Shown: one piece after another, positions 1-12,640 of the stretch
Position numbering within the stretch: position 1 is the first letter of the stretch
Layout of the letters: every line of letters begins with the position of its first letter
NCBI RefSeq assembly: GCF_002354895.1
Contig: NZ_CP023440.1
Location: 76,964-140,963, forward strand
Source: Thauera sp. K11
GTDB taxonomy: Bacteria > Pseudomonadota > Gammaproteobacteria > Burkholderiales > Rhodocyclaceae
DNA: 64,000 nt
Direction of reading: 5' to 3'
The notes under the pieces: model-generated
What the model was told of the DNA's origin: nothing
The model's input: only the letters and a program-made list of their open reading frames with translations
The model's database searches: none
Translations under genes and position numbers: made by a program

Positions 1-791
1 GCGGGCGTCATCTGGGCGCCCTCGCGAGCGATCTTCAGCAAGCGGTTCTGGTGTACCAGGCGCTCAATACCGGAAGGCAGATCGAGCGCCTGCCATGCCT
101 TGAGGCGTCCGATGTGTTCAAGCATGTGCCGCGAGTTCGGCTTGGCCGGTGACTGGCGCAGCCAGGCCAGCCAGGTCGCCTTGCCGTTCTCGCGGCGCTT
201 GAGCAGATCGTCGAGGCGGCGGCGATGCGCGTCCGACAGCGGTTCGGCCAAGGCGTCGTAGATGCGCCGGTTGGCGCGGGTGATCGCCTCGGCGCAGACG
301 CGCTCGATCACATCGAGTGTCGGCAAGATGATGTGTTGGTGCCGCAGGGAGTCGAGGACACTGCCGGCCAGCACGATGCCCTTGTCGGTCTGCAAGGCCA
401 GTGCGGTCGTGGCATGAACAGCCTGGCGATAGTGCCCCAAGCCGAACGGCTCCATGTCCAGGTACGCCCGCAGTTCGAGCAGGTGTTCGCGCCGGGTCTC
501 CTCCCGTTCGGAATATTGCGGCCAACATGCCGGATCGAGTCGCAGGTGCCGTTCGATCCATTGCAGCAGGGGCCTCGGCACCTCAGCGTCCGGTAACAGG
601 CCCTGACCGGGGAAGCGCAGCAAACACAACTGCACCGCGACACCCAGGCGGTTGGCCTCACCGCGCCGCTGGCGGATCAGTGACAGGTCGGATTCGCTGA
701 AGGTGTAGTGTCGGATGAGTTCGTCTTGTGTATCGGGCAACGCCAGCAAGCTTTCGCGCTCGGCAGCGGACAGGATCGAACGGCGAGGCAT
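1..791 (-). CDS. tnpA: Tn3-family transposase TnpA, N-terminal part (cut by window edge)
   Basis: TnpA cuts and joins the ends of a replicative Tn3-family transposon. The frame is open from an ATG at 791 to base 1, giving 263 codons, whereas the family is usually near 1000 residues, so the catalytic DDE domain lies outside the window. The N-terminus ([16 protein letters not shown], then [18 protein letters not shown]) is the conserved DNA-binding start of Tn21/Tn501-clade transposases. The start lies 2 bp beyond the tnpR stop, so the two genes are probably one transcript, the usual Tn21 order. The gene is intact as far as it can be seen. Confidence 0.93.
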   Translation of the reverse strand, partial: MPRRSILSAAERESLLALPDTQDELIRHYTFSESDLSLIRQRRGEANRLGVAVQLCLLRFPGQGLLPDAEVPRPLLQWIERHLRLDPACWPQYSEREETRREHLLELRAYLDMEPFGLGHYRQAVHATTALALQTDKGIVLAGSVLDSLRHQHIILPTLDVIERVCAEAITRANRRIYDALAEPLSDAHRRRLDDLLKRRENGKATWLAWLRQSPAKPNSRHMLEHIGRLKAWQALDLPSGIERLVHQNRLLKIAREGAQMTP

Positions 792-793
792 GG

Positions 794-1351
794 TCAGGTT
801 TCTCGCATGTACTGGTAAAGCGTTTCGCGGCTGATGCCGAACTCGCGGGCGAGCTTGGCTTTCTGCTCGCCCGCCGCGATGCGCCGTTTCAGTTCCTCGA
901 TCTTTTCGCTGTTCAGAGACTTCTTGCGCCCCCGATAGGCTCCGCGCTGCTTGGCGAGCGCGATCCCTTCGCGCTGCCGCTCGCGGATGAGCGCCCGCTC
1001 GAACTCGGCGAACGCGCCCATCACCGACAGCATGAGGTTCGCCATCGGCGAGTCCTCACCGGTGAAGGTCAGACTCTCCTTGACGAATTCGATGCGCACG
1101 CCGCGCTGGGTGAGCTTTTGCACCAGGCGGCGCAGATCATCGAGGTTGCGCGCCAGGCGGTCCATGCTGTGCACCACCACGGTGTCGCCCTCGCGCACGA
1201 AGGCGAGCAGCCGTTCCAGCTCAGGACGCTGGGTGTCCTTGCCCGACGCCTTATCAGTGAACAGCCGGTCCACCGAAACCTGCTCGAGCTGGCGTTCCGG
1301 GTTCTGGTCGAAGCTGCTGACGCGGACGTAGCCGATGCGCTGACCGTTCAA
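794..1351 (-). CDS. tnpR: Serine resolvase TnpR of the Tn3-family element
   Basis: Resolves transposition cointegrates by recombining two res sites. The protein has 185 residues, the normal family length. The N-terminal catalytic domain starts with [16 protein letters not shown], where Ser12 of RVS is the expected nucleophile. Family arginines lie in [10 protein letters not shown] and [14 protein letters not shown], and a C-terminal helix-turn-helix ([17 protein letters not shown]) binds res. The start is a TTG preceded by AGGAG about 7 nt upstream; no better ATG is present. Transcription runs away from res (1373-1491) and into tnpA. Sequence and site layout both say Tn3 resolvase rather than invertase. 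Confidence 0.95.
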   Translation of the reverse strand: MNGQRIGYVRVSSFDQNPERQLEQVSVDRLFTDKASGKDTQRPELERLLAFVREGDTVVVHSMDRLARNLDDLRRLVQKLTQRGVRIEFVKESLTFTGEDSPMANLMLSVMGAFAEFERALIRERQREGIALAKQRGAYRGRKKSLNSEKIEELKRRIAAGEQKAKLAREFGISRETLYQYMRET

Positions 1352-1372
1352 GGTGTACTCCTGAGGACAATG

Positions 1373-1491
1373 TGTCAGGAAGAAATTTATGACCCTTGGT
1401 GGCGTGTGTCAATCAATTCGGAAAGCAAGTCTATCCTGACGCTTTCGCGTCGGCTGGTCTGACGCCAGGTTAGGGTATGCTTCAAATTGAC
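1373..1491. promoter_or_regulatory. res: res site with three resolvase subsites
   Basis: Three TGTCA/TGAC-bounded blocks lie directly upstream of tnpR: about 21 bp at 1373-1393, 34 bp at 1407-1440 and 28 bp at 1464-1491. The 34- and 28-bp sizes match subsites II and I of Tn3-type res, with the 28-bp crossover site farthest from tnpR as usual. The tnpR and cargo promoters should lie in the same interval. A related 28-bp block occurs at 61811-61838. Confidence 0.8.
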
Positions 1492-1512
1492 ACAAAGGAG
1501 CGAAATACAGAC

Positions 1513-2496
1513 ATGCAAGACATCCGGGAAATATTCGAGAGGCACCAAGTCGGCATTTACTTCGCGGCCGTTGTGTTGGCTGCGCTTGTCGCTTTGCTCG
1601 TACCCGGCACGGCAGCGCTTGAGGGTGGCGTCAACCCGGCGCTTGCACTCATGCTGTTCGTGACATTCCTGCAAGTGCCCCTGGCCGACCTTGGCCGGGC
1701 CTTCAGTCGCGGCCGGTTCCTTGCCGCACTGCTCATTACCAATTTCATCGTAACGCCGCTCGTGGTGGCCGTATTGGTGCAATTCCTGCCATCGGACCCT
1801 ATGGTGAGGCTTGGCGTGCTGCTGGTGTTGCTGACGCCTTGCATTGACTACGTGGTTACGTTCTCGCACCTCGGTCGTGCCGATGCGCGGCTGCTACTGG
1901 CGGCAACCCCTGCGCTCCTGGTTGTGCAAATGCTGCTGCTGCCGGTCTATCTCGGCCTGCTTCTCGGGAACGATGCCGCAACCCTCGTGCAGCCCGGCCC
2001 GTTCGTTCATGCCTTCGTCTGGTTGATCGCGGTTCCACTCGCTCTTGCTGGGCTTGTGCAACTATGGGCGGCTCGAAGCCTGGCCGGTGAAAAGACCTCA
2101 GCGGCACTTGGTCTATTGCCGGTACCAGCGACCGCCCTTGTCCTATTCGTCGTCGTCGCGGCCGTGGTGCCGCGCCTCGGCTCCGCGACCGATGCGGCCT
2201 TGGGTGTGATTCCCTTCTATATCGCCTTTGCTGTGATCGCCCCCCTGATCGGATGGAGCATCAGCCGGCTGTTCCGCCTTGATGCCCCCGCCGGCCGAGC
2301 CATCGCTTTCAGCGCAGGCACTCGAAATTCCCTTGTCGTGTTGCCGCTTGCTCTCGCTGTGCCTGGGGCCATACCCGTATTGCCTGCCATCGTCGTTACG
2401 CAAACTCTTATCGAGCTGCTCAGCGAGTTAGCCTATGTCCGCTTCATCGCGCGACTCGGCGATATTGATCCTGTTGCTTCGCAAACCTCCTCGTAG
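1513..2496 (+). CDS. BASS-family (bile acid:sodium symporter / arsenic-resistance-like) membrane transporter
   Basis: Integral membrane transporter of 327 residues with about ten hydrophobic segments. Loops such as VLLTPCIDYVVTFSHLG and AIAFSAGTRNSLVVLPLAL resemble the crossing helices of the BASS/ArsB-like superfamily, in which GTRN is a typical motif. The ATG at 1513 was chosen because AAGGAG lies about 12 nt upstream; an earlier in-frame ATG at 1477 falls inside res. It sits between res and the transposon end, the usual passenger position. The substrate cannot be read from sequence: arsenite or an organic anion are both possible, and no ars genes accompany it. Confidence 0.8.
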   Translation: MQDIREIFERHQVGIYFAAVVLAALVALLVPGTAALEGGVNPALALMLFVTFLQVPLADLGRAFSRGRFLAALLITNFIVTPLVVAVLVQFLPSDPMVRLGVLLVLLTPCIDYVVTFSHLGRADARLLLAATPALLVVQMLLLPVYLGLLLGNDAATLVQPGPFVHAFVWLIAVPLALAGLVQLWAARSLAGEKTSAALGLLPVPATALVLFVVVAAVVPRLGSATDAALGVIPFYIAFAVIAPLIGWSISRLFRLDAPAGRAIAFSAGTRNSLVVLPLALAVPGAIPVLPAIVVTQTLIELLSELAYVRFIARLGDIDPVASQTSS

Positions 2497-2529
2497 TCGA
2501 GCGTGGCAAATTTAGGGCCGCTACGACCG

Positions 2530-2567
2530 GCTTAGCGTACGATTTTTCCCTTTCGTGAGCCGACCCC
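2530..2567. repeat. 38-bp Tn3-family terminal inverted repeat, right end
   Basis: On the minus strand it reads GGGGTCGGCTCACGAAAG, then AAAAATCGTACGCTAAGC. This is the Tn3/Tn21-type end with the outer GGGG at 2567. It closes the transposon carrying tnpA, tnpR and the transporter. The CTCACGAAA variant is shared with the end at 60902 and differs from the TCTCAGAAAA variant at 17613, 18335 and 60487. Confidence 0.88.
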
Positions 2568-2586
2568 GACTACTGCACCCGATTCG

Positions 2587-3660
2587 CTATCGACGCACCA
2601 ACCCCTCATACATCGCCACATAGCAACCAACGACGGCAGCCCTGGAATGATGGGCTCGCACGGTATGGGCGCCCCGCTCGGCAAGCCGATGCCAGGCAGT
2701 CGGCCCCGCCGTGAGCAATGACCGCAGACATCCTGCAAGTTCGTCGGGCCGACCCGTTGCAACAACGAGCCCATTGTCTTCCGCCTGAATCAACTCGCGA
2801 GCGCCTACCGTGTCGGTGGACACAACCGGCAGTCGATGTGCCCAGGCCTCGAGAATGACATTGCCCAGCGGCTCATCGCGTGACGGGCAGATGAAGATAT
2901 CGGCCAGATGAAAAATCGGCGTCGTCTGCATCTGCCAGCCGAGCCATCGTGTTCTGTGCTCGATACTTAGCGCCGCCGTTTGGCTTGCCAGCTTCGTGCA
3001 TAGGGGTCCATCCCCGGCAATCACGAGAAAAAGGGGACGTCCGCCGATATGAGTCGGCAACGCTGCAAACGCCTCAAGGAGGTCCGAGAAGCCCTTCTTG
3101 GGAATCAGGCGTCCGAGCGAGAAGAGCACGATGGCATCGGCAGGAATTTCATACTGTTTGCGCAATGCGCCGATGAGGCTGGCCGGCGTGGGCGCAGGTG
3201 GCTCGACGAAGTTTCCAATACGATAGACGCGCTGAGCAGGCAGCCCTTCTCTGATCAGATAGTCGCACAGGGCCTTGCTGTTTCCGACCCAGGCATCGGC
3301 ATGCCGATAATAGCCATCGATCTTGTAGAAGCCGCCCAGCCGAGCGACGTGAACAGCCGACGCACTGCGTGGAATGCGTGTCAGCCGCGTCGCCCGCCCC
3401 ATGTAGGTTTGGACGATATCCGGCCGAAGACGATGAATCAGCCGCCGAATCGAGACGACGGATGCAAGGTCCCATCCACTTCGCATGGGTACGCCCTGAC
3501 ATGTCAAATCGGACGGCAAGGTCTGCGCCACCATTGCACCGGGGCGCGTTACGGCAACGACCTCCTGCCCTTCGAAATTTGACAACGCAGGGACAAATCG
3601 GGAGTAAAAGCTTTCTGCGCCGCCCAGTTCCCGACTGCCGATGATATGCAATGAACGCAT
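2587..3660 (-). CDS. GT4-family glycosyltransferase
   Basis: Retaining GT-B glycosyltransferase of 357 residues that would transfer a sugar from a nucleotide donor to a glycan or lipid. The N-terminal Rossmann half begins MRSLHIIGSRELGGAESFYSR (acceptor-side GG loop). The C-terminal donor domain has LFSLGRLIPKKGFSDLLEAF, then PSRDEPLGNVILEAWAHRLP, the GT4 E-x7-E-like region. It is a lone gene, read towards the transposon end about 20 bp away and without other polysaccharide genes. It may be the remnant of a surface-glycan cluster. Donor and acceptor are unknown. Confidence 0.82.
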   Translation of the reverse strand: MRSLHIIGSRELGGAESFYSRFVPALSNFEGQEVVAVTRPGAMVAQTLPSDLTCQGVPMRSGWDLASVVSIRRLIHRLRPDIVQTYMGRATRLTRIPRSASAVHVARLGGFYKIDGYYRHADAWVGNSKALCDYLIREGLPAQRVYRIGNFVEPPAPTPASLIGALRKQYEIPADAIVLFSLGRLIPKKGFSDLLEAFAALPTHIGGRPLFLVIAGDGPLCTKLASQTAALSIEHRTRWLGWQMQTTPIFHLADIFICPSRDEPLGNVILEAWAHRLPVVSTDTVGARELIQAEDNGLVVATGRPDELAGCLRSLLTAGPTAWHRLAERGAHTVRAHHSRAAVVGCYVAMYEGLVRR

Positions 3661-3936
3661 GATTTGACGCCTGTGAAGTTATCTTTGGAACAATTGATTT
3701 GGGCAACGCGCGCGATGGGGCTTCGCTGTCGAGGCTGCTGCCGTACAGGCGCACAGTCGCAGCCTCAATCGCCCACGACGCCAAGGGGACGAGGCAGTAC
3801 GCGGCACTGAACGGTGTGCATAAGGCGTGACCGGCCGCCCGGTGCCGGAAGCGACACCAGGGAGCGCAACAATGAATGCGGATCAGGCGGCTGCTCGAAA
3901 CGTGCTCAGCACGTAGAGCGCAATGGGTGCGTCAAG
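3661..3936. other. Intergenic stretch, no feature recognised
   Basis: About 275 bp between the glycosyltransferase start and the small periplasmic gene. No convincing coding frame, repeat or clear terminator was seen. It must hold the glycosyltransferase promoter, but no strong -35/-10 pair stands out. Confidence 0.4.
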
Positions 3937-4323
3937 TCATCGCAATCGGAACCATACGGTTGCCTCACCCCGCCCGGGGAGGGCAACCACGGCCACAAAC
4001 TTCATGCCGGGGATGATCTTGAAGTGGCCTTGCACCTCGAATTTCTCCCCGGCGGGCAAGAGCGCGGTTTCGATCCTTTCCTTACCCGACAGCAAAGTGA
4101 CTCTTGCGGCGCCTCCGGTGACGGCAACGCTCTTCCCATGATCGCGAAGGTAGAGTTGCAGCAGGGTTCGCGTAGCCACGAGTTCATAGTCCACTTCATT
4201 GACTTCGGCCACCATGCCGCCATGTCGGGGCACATGGTCCTTGTCATGGTCATGCCCGCCTGCGGCGAAGACGCTGAAGGACACCAGGACGATCACCGTT
4301 GCAATGACAGAAGCGTGTTTCAT
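3937..4323 (-). CDS. Small His-containing periplasmic protein of the czc operon
   Basis: A 128-residue protein with a signal peptide (MKHASVIATVIVLVSFSVFA) and a short metal-ligand stretch GGHDHDKDHVPRHGG. The rest looks like a small beta domain. The PRHGGMVAEVNEVDYELVA segment resembles the PHGGKLL...GIEVTIFETG stretch in the N-terminal part of the czcB product here, so both may share a metal-binding fold. It is the last gene of the operon, after czcA, with a GGAGG ribosome site. A role as periplasmic metal chaperone for the efflux pump is inference. Confidence 0.7.
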   Translation of the reverse strand: MKHASVIATVIVLVSFSVFAAGGHDHDKDHVPRHGGMVAEVNEVDYELVATRTLLQLYLRDHGKSVAVTGGAARVTLLSGKERIETALLPAGEKFEVQGHFKIIPGMKFVAVVALPGRGEATVWFRLR

Positions 4324-4413
4324 GCGACCTCCATGACGAAGGAGAGAACCGCGGGTGGATCGGGTCTATCGGGCGAAAGCGCAGCGGTCCGTACCCTTCC
4401 GCCCCACACAGGA

Positions 4414-7927
<3,514 letters not shown>

Positions 7928-7942
7928 GTCGGGGGCTCCCGG

Positions 7943-9532
7943 TCAGTGGTCGTGGCTGGCGCCGGCCTTGCCGAGCTCCGCCTTGATGACATAGCTGTTC
8001 TTCGCCGCGTAGCGCTCGCCCGCCTGCAGGCCTGCCAGCACCTCCACGTGTCGGCCGTCGCTGCGACCCAGTTCGAGCGGGCGCGCTTCGAAGGCGTCGC
8101 CGTAGCGGCCGAATACCACCTTCCAGTCGCGCAGATCCTGGACGGCGTCCACCGCGACCGCGACCGGCACCTTCGTTTCCGCGGCGACGACGGTGACGGA
8201 CACCGGCAATCCCGGTCGCCAGACACCGGAGGGGTTCTGCACCACGATGCGGGCGATGCCAGTACGGGACTGCTCGCCGATCAGCGGGCTGATGAAGGTG
8301 ACCCTGCCCGGCGCCGACGCGTCGAAGGCGCTGGCGCGGATCGTTACCGTCTGGCCTGCGGCGAGCGCACCCAGATCCTGCGCGGACACCGGCGCCTCCA
8401 CCCATACCGACGACAGGTCCGAGACGGTGAAGACCGCGGCGTCCTCCTTGACCGCCTCGCCGACCGACAGGCGTTTGTCGGTCACGACCCCGTCGATCGG
8501 GGAGCGAAGCTCATAGCGCGTGAGTGCGCTGCCGCCCGAAGCAACGCTGCCCAGAGTGGCGAGCTTCTGTTGTGCGCTCTGTACGGCAATCTCGCCTTCC
8601 TGCATGACGGTGCGCGCCTGCAGCATGTCCTGCTCGGGCGAGATCTTCTCCTGCCACAACGTCCTTTCACGCTCGTAGGTGGTCCGCGCGAGTGCGAGAC
8701 GACGCTGCGCGGCCAACAATTCGGTACGCTGGTCGGCGAGCAATTGACTGCTCAGCACGGCGAGCACCTGTCCCTTGCGCACACGTTCGCCTGCGCTGAC
8801 CGCCACCGACTCCACCAGGCCGGCCAGCCGCGGGACGACCTGCACGGTACGATCACTGTTGTAGCGCACCTCTCCCAGTAACTCGAGCGCTGTTCCGATC
8901 GTGGCCGGCCCCGCTTCGGCGAGCTCGATTCCGGCGCCCTGGAGCTGTGCATCGGTCATGGTGACGCGGGCCTCGACCTGTTCGTAGCCGAGCTGGTAGC
9001 GTTTTCCTTCGTAGTCCGCCTGTACCTTGACCGCAAAGGAGTGCGGCTCGGCCACGACCGCATCGCCCTTGAGGTAGTCCCCTTCCTTGATGAAGCTGAA
9101 ACGTTGCGGCGACTGTCCCAACCGCTCGAGGACGAGCTGGATCTGGCTCTGCGCGACATCGAGCGGCTTGCCCTCCCAGTACGTGTAGAGCCGGAATTGA
9201 GGTTCCGCCCCGGTTTCGAAGATCGTCACCTCGATGCCGTAGCGGCCATCGGTGAGCAGCTTGCCGCCGTGTGGACCTTTGGCCGGTTCGGCGGCGGCCT
9301 CGTGGTGCTCTTCATCGGCATGCGAGGCATCGTCGGCGTGGTCGGTCGACTTGGCCTGACCGTGATGCTCCTCCTCGGCGTGCCCGGGCGCCTCCGGGTG
9401 GGCGGCATGCCCATGTTCGTCAGTGACGGCCTTGTTGCCATCGGTCGCAAGAATCGCTGCACCCAACGCGAGCCCGACGACGAGCACGGCGACGATCGCC
9501 CAGTGTGTGTTCTTCGGTTTGGTTTCTGCCAT
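7943..9532 (-). CDS. czcB: CzcB-type periplasmic adaptor (membrane-fusion) subunit
   Basis: Links the czcA product to the czcC product. 529 residues: one N-terminal membrane anchor (WAIVAVLVVGLALGAAILA), a His/Asp/Glu-rich tract (about residues 35-85, with HAEEEHHGQAK and HADEEHHEAAAEP), a PHGGK metal-binding domain, the barrel and lipoyl halves (VPRLAGLVESVAVSAGERVRKG), and a coiled-coil hairpin rich in Gln/Arg. The ATG at 9532 is 2 bp from the czcC stop, giving tight coupling; upstream sequence in this frame is only the shadow of czcC. The His tract is unusually long and probably buffers metal in the periplasm. Confidence 0.94.
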   Translation of the reverse strand: MAETKPKNTHWAIVAVLVVGLALGAAILATDGNKAVTDEHGHAAHPEAPGHAEEEHHGQAKSTDHADDASHADEEHHEAAAEPAKGPHGGKLLTDGRYGIEVTIFETGAEPQFRLYTYWEGKPLDVAQSQIQLVLERLGQSPQRFSFIKEGDYLKGDAVVAEPHSFAVKVQADYEGKRYQLGYEQVEARVTMTDAQLQGAGIELAEAGPATIGTALELLGEVRYNSDRTVQVVPRLAGLVESVAVSAGERVRKGQVLAVLSSQLLADQRTELLAAQRRLALARTTYERERTLWQEKISPEQDMLQARTVMQEGEIAVQSAQQKLATLGSVASGGSALTRYELRSPIDGVVTDKRLSVGEAVKEDAAVFTVSDLSSVWVEAPVSAQDLGALAAGQTVTIRASAFDASAPGRVTFISPLIGEQSRTGIARIVVQNPSGVWRPGLPVSVTVVAAETKVPVAVAVDAVQDLRDWKVVFGRYGDAFEARPLELGRSDGRHVEVLAGLQAGERYAAKNSYVIKAELGKAGASHDH

Positions 9533-9533
9533 T

Positions 9534-10880
9534 TCACTCTCCAGTGCGCCGGACCGTTGCCGGCGCGAGCGGGGTTTCGGTTGATTCGTCGAGGCCGAGC
9601 AGCCGGTCGAGGTCCGCGCGGGCGCGGTGGGTATCGGCCAGGGTGCGCAGGTACTGGCTGCGGGCCTGCAGCAGCGTGCGCTGCGCATCGAGCGCTTCGA
9701 GGAAGCTGAACTTCCCCAGTTCGAAGCCCTTCGCCGCCGCGTCGTAGGCACTTTGGGCGCCGGGCAGCACCTGCTCGGCGAAGAGCTGGGCTTCCTGGCG
9801 TAGCGACGCCAGGCGCGCACGGGTCTCCCGCGCTTCGGCCGACACCTGCAACTGGCTGGCGGAGAGTCCTTCCCGAGCCTTCTCCTCGCGCTTGAGCGCC
9901 TCGAGCAGGTTGCCCCGATTCGTATCGAAGATCGGCAGCGGGACGGACAGGCCGACGATGGCCTGGTTGCGCCCCAACTCTTCAGACCGCTTCGCCCCCA
10001 GGCTGACGGTGATGTCCGGGATTCGGCGCGCCTTCTCGAGTTCCGTCAGCGCCTGCCGTCGGTCGATCTCCAGTCGGGCGCGGCGCAGGGCCGGCGCGTT
10101 GTCGAGCGAGCGCTCGAGATCGGCCATCGACGGGACCGCGGGCAACGCATCGAGCTGGGCGTCCAGCCTCCACGACAGGCCGCCGGGCTCGCCGAGCAAG
10201 GCCGCCAGCCGCGCCTGCGCACCGACCCACTCACTGCGCGCCTGACTCAGTTCGACCTGTACGCCCGCTTGCGCAACGTGGGCCTTGGTCTCCTCGATGG
10301 GCGCCACCTTGCCGGCCTTGACGCGCTGGCCGGCGGCCCGGCTTGCCCGCTGGGCAAGCTCCATGGCCTGCTCGGCCAGGCGCACGCGCTCCTGTGCGGT
10401 CAGCGCGTCGTAATACGCGGAGGTGACGGACGCGCGGATCGCGAGTCGCCTTGCCGTGAGTTCCTCGGCGGCGATGTCGTGGCCGCGCTCGGCCGCCAGC
10501 ATGCGCGCCGCGCGTTTGCCGCCCAGCTCGATCGTCTGGTTGAGCTGGAGCGTCGTCGTCCGCGTCTGACGCTGGGTGTCCTCAAGCAGGTAGGCGATTT
10601 CGGGGTTGGGGCGGCTGTGCGCTTGCTGGCTCGCGCCGGCCATCGCCTCCACCTCGAGCCGCGATGCGGCCAGTTCCGGGTTCTGCGCGTGGGCCAGCGC
10701 GAGCGCTTGGCCTAGCGACAGGGTGCCACTCACTGCCGCGTCGCCGGCTGCCGGCTGCGAACGCCATGCTGGCGCTGGCGCGGCCGGCGCGGAAGTGGGC
10801 GGGTTCTGCGCCCACGTCATGAGGGGAAAGCACAGTGCGACGCACAGGCCGATGCCGCGCGAAGGGTCGATCTTCGTCAT
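9534..10880 (-). CDS. czcC: CzcC-type outer-membrane efflux protein
   Basis: Outer-membrane channel of the tripartite pump, 448 residues. It has a signal peptide (GIGLCVALCFPLMTWA), then a Pro/Ala linker and two TolC-like repeats dominated by long Ala/Gln/Arg-rich helices (SLGQALALAHAQNPELAASR marks the first; FELGKFSFLEALDAQRTLL lies near the end, a typical TolC-family motif). An AGGA ribosome site precedes the ATG. It is the first pump gene of the minus-strand operon czcC-czcB-PII-czcA, downstream of a czcI-like gene. Confidence 0.93.
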   Translation of the reverse strand: MTKIDPSRGIGLCVALCFPLMTWAQNPPTSAPAAPAPAWRSQPAAGDAAVSGTLSLGQALALAHAQNPELAASRLEVEAMAGASQQAHSRPNPEIAYLLEDTQRQTRTTTLQLNQTIELGGKRAARMLAAERGHDIAAEELTARRLAIRASVTSAYYDALTAQERVRLAEQAMELAQRASRAAGQRVKAGKVAPIEETKAHVAQAGVQVELSQARSEWVGAQARLAALLGEPGGLSWRLDAQLDALPAVPSMADLERSLDNAPALRRARLEIDRRQALTELEKARRIPDITVSLGAKRSEELGRNQAIVGLSVPLPIFDTNRGNLLEALKREEKAREGLSASQLQVSAEARETRARLASLRQEAQLFAEQVLPGAQSAYDAAAKGFELGKFSFLEALDAQRTLLQARSQYLRTLADTHRARADLDRLLGLDESTETPLAPATVRRTGE

Positions 10881-11020
10881 TGAGTCCTCGTCTGGACGGC
10901 GTCAGGCTCGCTCGGGCAATGCGCCCGGCGAGACGGATCAAAAGGAAACCGACGAGGGCGGCCACGCGACCGGTGCTCAACCGATGCGTGGATCCATGAA
11001 ACCCGAACTCGTCGGCGGAA

Positions 11021-11380
11021 TCAGACGAGGAGGGATGCGGGCGGGCGAAGGAGGTTGTCCGGCGGCGGCTCGGACAGCGGGGAGCGATAGGGACTGTCGC
11101 CCGAGCGGTCCGGGAAGACCTCGAGACTGTGCGTGGCGGCAAACAGGGCGTGCGGGCTATGGCTGTGGTCGTGATCGGCGCTGCAACTGGCGTCACACGC
11201 CTTGCTCGTCCCGTGATCCGAGCGCTCGGTGCCGTCACGGTCCGCATGATCGTGCGTGTGATGACCCAGATGAGCGCGCTTCAGGGAACCGCCTTCGTGC
11301 GAGCAAAATGCCGCCACGGCCGCGGTGCTCCACTGCAGCGGCAGAAAAAACACGAGGAGGACGATCAGAAGCTTGCGCAC
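11021..11380 (-). CDS. czcI: CzcI-like His-rich periplasmic protein
   Basis: A 119-residue secreted protein with a signal peptide (MRKLLIVLLVFFLPLQW), a His/Asp-rich segment (HLGHHTHDHADRDG and SCSADHDHSHSPH) and a Pro-rich tail. Length, composition and position just before czcC match CzcI, a small regulator or metal buffer of Czc systems. The identity rests on context and composition more than on motif, so the symbol is tentative. Its gene is separated from czcC by about 140 bp and probably heads the operon. Confidence 0.72.
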   Translation of the reverse strand: MRKLLIVLLVFFLPLQWSTAAVAAFCSHEGGSLKRAHLGHHTHDHADRDGTERSDHGTSKACDASCSADHDHSHSPHALFAATHSLEVFPDRSGDSPYRSPLSEPPPDNLLRPPASLLV

Positions 11381-11449
11381 GCACCGATTCTACAGGAGGT
11401 CTCAGGGTTGGAAATGGGGTGGCATCAATCCGTGGCGCGAACTGGAGGC

Positions 11450-11782
11450 TCAGTTCGCGCCATAGAGTTCCTCCATGTAAGCGCGCTCGGCAGGCGTCAC
11501 GTTCTTGAGTTCCTGCAGGACCTGCTCTCGCGTTTTGCCGGGGCCCGCGTTCGTATCCGGCATCGGCAGATCACGCAGGAAAGATTCGTAACTTCCGTCT
11601 GCCTTGGCCTGCGCAAGCTCGCGCATCACGTCAGCGCGGGTCTTGGTGCTTTCACCATGGTCGGGATGAAACGTCCAGCCCACCTCGGTCGTCGTGCGAT
11701 GCCAGACGTCCGCGTACGAGACGGTGGGGGCGACCAGAAGGCTGGCGATGAGCGCAGTGGAAGTGAGTATGCGAGCGACCAT
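11450..11782 (-). CDS. DUF4148-type small exported protein
   Basis: A 110-residue protein with a signal peptide (MVARILTSTALIASLLVAP ending near SYA). The mature part contains KTRADVMRELAQAKADG and KTREQVLQELKNVTPAER, the repeated T-R-x-x-V-x-x-E-L pattern of DUF4148 proteins common in Burkholderiales. Function is unknown. It lies between the czc operon and the divergent two-component genes, a frequent location for this family near metal-resistance loci. Confidence 0.8.
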   Translation of the reverse strand: MVARILTSTALIASLLVAPTVSYADVWHRTTTEVGWTFHPDHGESTKTRADVMRELAQAKADGSYESFLRDLPMPDTNAGPGKTREQVLQELKNVTPAERAYMEELYGAN

Positions 11783-11899
11783 GATGGAACTCCTGTCGAA
11801 TCATCCGTGACGCCAGACCGGTTTGGGCCTGCCGATGCCTTGAGGGTGAAGGCATGAATCGACTATACGAAGGCCGCTTCGTCAATTTGCGAACTGCCG

Positions 11900-11917
11900 C
11901 ATTACGTTTTTGTAATG
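11900..11917. promoter_or_regulatory. Inverted repeat upstream of czcR-like gene, probable response-regulator box
   Basis: CATTAC-N6-GTAATG, perfect 6-bp arms, lies 34 bp before the response-regulator start and between it and the divergent DUF4148 gene. Metal-responsive OmpR-type regulators (CopR/CzcR/CusR class) bind similar AT-rich dyads, so autoregulation and control of the divergent gene are likely (inference). Confidence 0.6.
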
Positions 11918-11950
11918 TCCGGCTCAGCCGGTTCTTGACATAATTCGATC

Positions 11951-12640
11951 ATGAAAGTCCTGGTGATTGAAGACGAGCCCAAGCTTGCCGACTATCTTCG
12001 CAAGGCCTTGTCGGAGAGCAGCTACGTTGTCGATGTCGCCAATGACGGGGCCACCGGACTGCACTTCGCCCGCGAAGGGCAATACGATCTGATCCTGCTG
12101 GATGTCATGCTGCCGGTCGTCGACGGCTTCGGCGTCCTGAACGAACTGCGCAAGAGTAATCAGGTTCCGGTCCTCATGCTGACGGCGCGCGACAGGATCG
12201 AAGACCGGGTACGGGGGCTACAGGACGGCGCCGACGATTACCTCGGCAAACCGTTTGCGCTGTCCGAACTGCTCGCGCGGGTGCAGGCCTTGATGCGCCG
12301 GGGTGCCCTTTCCGCGTCACCCGCGGCGGAACTCAACATGCTTCGCCTCGAAGACCTCGAACTCGACCTGATGCGCCGCAGGGCGACCCGCGGCGGGCTG
12401 CGGCTGGAGCTGACCGCCAAGGAGTTCACGCTACTGACGTTGCTGCTGCGCCGGCAGGGGGAGGTCCTCTCCCGCACCGTCCTGGCCGAGCAGGTCTGGG
12501 ACATGAATTTCGACAGCAATACCAATGTCGTCGAAGTCGCCGTTCGCCGCCTGCGCGGGAAACTGGACGATCCCTTCGACCGGAAGCTTCTGCACACGGT
12601 CCGGGGGATGGGCTACGTGCTCGAAAGCCGGGAAGAATGA
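11951..12640 (+). CDS. czcR: OmpR-family response regulator, CzcR/CusR type
   Basis: DNA-binding regulator of 229 residues that should activate metal-efflux genes when phosphorylated. The receiver domain has acidic pocket E7/D8, phospho-acceptor Asp51 (LILLDVMLP), Thr in MLTARD and Lys in GKPFALSEL. The C-terminal winged helix ends [17 protein letters not shown] then [11 protein letters not shown], typical of the CusR/CzcR group. Its stop overlaps the kinase start by ATGA, so the pair is translationally coupled. The choice between czcR and cusR is by neighbourhood. Confidence 0.9.
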   Translation: MKVLVIEDEPKLADYLRKALSESSYVVDVANDGATGLHFAREGQYDLILLDVMLPVVDGFGVLNELRKSNQVPVLMLTARDRIEDRVRGLQDGADDYLGKPFALSELLARVQALMRRGALSASPAAELNMLRLEDLELDLMRRRATRGGLRLELTAKEFTLLTLLLRRQGEVLSRTVLAEQVWDMNFDSNTNVVEVAVRRLRGKLDDPFDRKLLHTVRGMGYVLESREE

